In this document: positions 62,763-64,000 of the stretch, piece by piece | Layout of the letters: every line of letters begins with the position of its first letter | Position numbering within the stretch: position 1 is the stretch's first letter | NCBI GenBank assembly: GCA_016709495.1 | Contig: JADJMS010000046.1 | Location: forward strand, 124,001 to 188,000 | Direction of reading: 5' to 3' | From: Candidatus Dechloromonas phosphorivorans | Lineage (GTDB): Bacteria > Pseudomonadota > Gammaproteobacteria > Burkholderiales > Rhodocyclaceae | Length of the DNA stretch: 64,000 bases | Translations under genes and position numbers: made by a program | Notes under the pieces: model-generated | Database searches by the model: none | Seen by the model: the letters and a program-made list of their open reading frames with translations, nothing else | Told to the model about the DNA's origin: nothing

Positions 62763-63904
62763 ATGGCTATTGTAATTCTCTCGGATGCCTACATCCAAAA
62801 GCTTTCGACGCAGCGCACGATGATCGTGCGCGATAAAGTTCTCTGTGGCCTTTGTCTCAAAGTCGGCAAGCGAAACCGCACTTTCCTAATTGCAACGAGT
62901 GTTTGTGGTCAGCAGTTCAGAATGACTGTTGGCAGATGGCCCCTGATCGGTGTCGAAGAGGCAAGGGAGTTGGCAGCCCCAATTTTAAAAAACTGTCGCA
63001 GTGGTCAGCAGCCGATTAAGCGCGTGCCGCCAAAATTGCCAACTCTATATGAAGCAATCGGGCGTTATTGTTCGGCTAAAGGGTTAAAGGCAAATAGCCG
63101 CGAACGATACGAGTCAATCATTCGTACCCACTTCGCAGAATGGAAAGATTAGCGTTGCTGAAACTGCTAAACCTGCTTTTGCGAGAATTGCCTTACCTTT
63201 GCTCAGACTCGCGGGGCTTCGCTTGTTGAAGTGGGGCGGGGTTGATTGGGGCGTTGCTCAAATACCTAAATGCAGTGCATGGATTGCAATTAGAAACGCC
63301 ATTTGACAAGTTGGCAGCTTCGGGCTTGCTGCCAGATCGCGCCCAACCCAGAGCAAGAAAGTTGCAGGAGGCCGATTTGCCGCAATGGTGGAAAGCAGTA
63401 GATAGTATCGCTCCAATGCACAGAGATTATTTGCTACTGCTCGCTTATAGCGGCATGCGGCGTAACGAGTGGGCTTTCATGCTACGTGCCAATGTCGATT
63501 TTGAGCAGCAGCGAATTTACTTACCCGACACTAAGACCAACCGCCCCCATTCGTTACCGATAACCCCCAAGATGCGAGAGCTATTACTTCGCCGTTGTGA
63601 GGGGTTGGGTGCTGATGATTGCTTGTTCTCGGGTCTTTCTGTTGAGCATGTCGCCGATATGGCTATGCGTGCAGGTGCTCCGAAATTCATCCTTCACGAC
63701 TTACGCAAACTACTGGCAACCATTGGCGAAAAACTCGGTTTTAGCGATGCCATCATGCGAAGAATCCTCAATCACGTTGCCAAGCGTTCAGATACGCTCT
63801 ATCGGCATTATGTCGAGATTGGTGAGACTGATTTGATGGAGCCGCTGATTGCCATCCAGAGTCGCTTGGATGACCTCATGTCAAAGAGTTGCGATAGCTG
63901 CTAA
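62763..63904 (+). pseudogene. Tyrosine recombinase (prophage/island integrase), interrupted
   Basis: The N-terminal part (62763-63152, MAIVILSDAYIQKL ... NSRERYESIIRTHFAEWKD) is a DUF4102-like arm-binding domain and the start of a core-binding domain, ending at TAG 63150. The C-terminal part is open from about 63242 to 63904 with catalytic Arg in SGMRRNEWAFM, HxxR in LHDLRKLL, His in ILNH and Tyr in DTLYRHYVE. The 90 bases between are out of frame, with part of the core-binding domain missing, so a small deletion is likely. Catalytic residues survive, but the protein cannot be made in one piece. No tRNA gene is present at the junction with ychF. Confidence 0.75.
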
Positions 63905-63940
63905 TGTTGCCAGTCTTTCCGACCATGTTTCAAGTCGCCT

Positions 63941-64000
63941 ATGCCACGTAAAAAACTTTGGCGCAAACCATTCTTCTTGATAAAAATGGTTTGCCCTTAT
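63941..64000 (+). CDS. Start of a possible small ORF, cut by the window end
   Basis: Twenty codons from ATG (MPRKKLWRKPFF...) are open to the window edge. No good ribosome binding site precedes it, and 20 residues do not allow a family call. It follows the integrase by 36 bp and may be the first cargo gene of the island. Confidence 0.2.
   Translation, partial: MPRKKLWRKPFFLIKMVCPY

Overview
The window is from the chromosome of a betaproteobacterium of the Rhodocyclaceae type, closest in character to Dechloromonas/Azonexus. The evidence is the S10-spc-alpha ribosomal operon layout, a sox cluster in the order F-E-R-C-D-Y-Z-A-X-B, many PAS/CHASE/GGDEF/EAL signalling proteins, PHB metabolism and an Aer-like chemoreceptor. 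The taxonomic call is inference from gene content, not from a search.

Layout. 1-11.7 kb: the end of the S10 operon (rplB partial to rpsQ), the spc operon (rplN to rpmJ) and the alpha operon (rpsM to rplQ), all on +, closed by a strong bidirectional terminator. 11.8-17.9 kb: a translationally coupled minus-strand signalling operon (CHASE-PAS histidine kinase, receiver-HATPase protein, receiver-PAS-PP2C phosphatase, periplasmic solute-binding protein). 17.9-25.6 kb: a frameshifted ABC exporter, a YciA-type thioesterase, a FadL porin, a DUF2802 protein, a broken SPOR gene, a hybrid kinase interrupted by a stop, a small membrane protein and a GNAT. 25.6-33.8 kb: ubiD, a PilZ protein, a c-type cytochrome, ubiA, an LplT-PlsC fusion, aas and an ArsR regulator. 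33.9-35.5 kb: a diguanylate cyclase. 35.5-48.6 kb: sulfur oxidation, with accessory thioredoxin, cytochrome and metallo-hydrolase genes, a diheme cytochrome, flavocytochrome c sulfide dehydrogenase (fccAB = soxEF), soxR, soxCDYZAXB, a rhodanese and a YeeE/YedE transporter. Together these should oxidise thiosulfate fully to sulfate (SoxCD is present) and sulfide to polysulfide/sulfur. 48.8-62.6 kb: a broken hydrolase, a PHB-oligomer hydrolase, recG with an internal stop, ridA, a TPR protein, a lipoprotein, a 4Fe-4S protein, dacB, a chemoreceptor, a GGDEF-EAL protein and ychF. 62.7-64 kb: a decayed tyrosine integrase at the edge of a probable island.

Two features run through the whole window. 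First, an unusual number of conserved genes are broken. Most breaks are single-base insertions, several in homopolymers, which points to sequencing or assembly error. Others are in-frame stops or larger lesions (recG, a hybrid kinase, a hydrolase, the integrase, the SPOR gene). Second, short dispersed repeats sharing the ends CTGTTAC and GGTCRAC occur mostly beside gene ends. The core sox block is much richer in G/C at third codon positions than its flanks, with the change falling inside the 3' ends of fccB and soxB.
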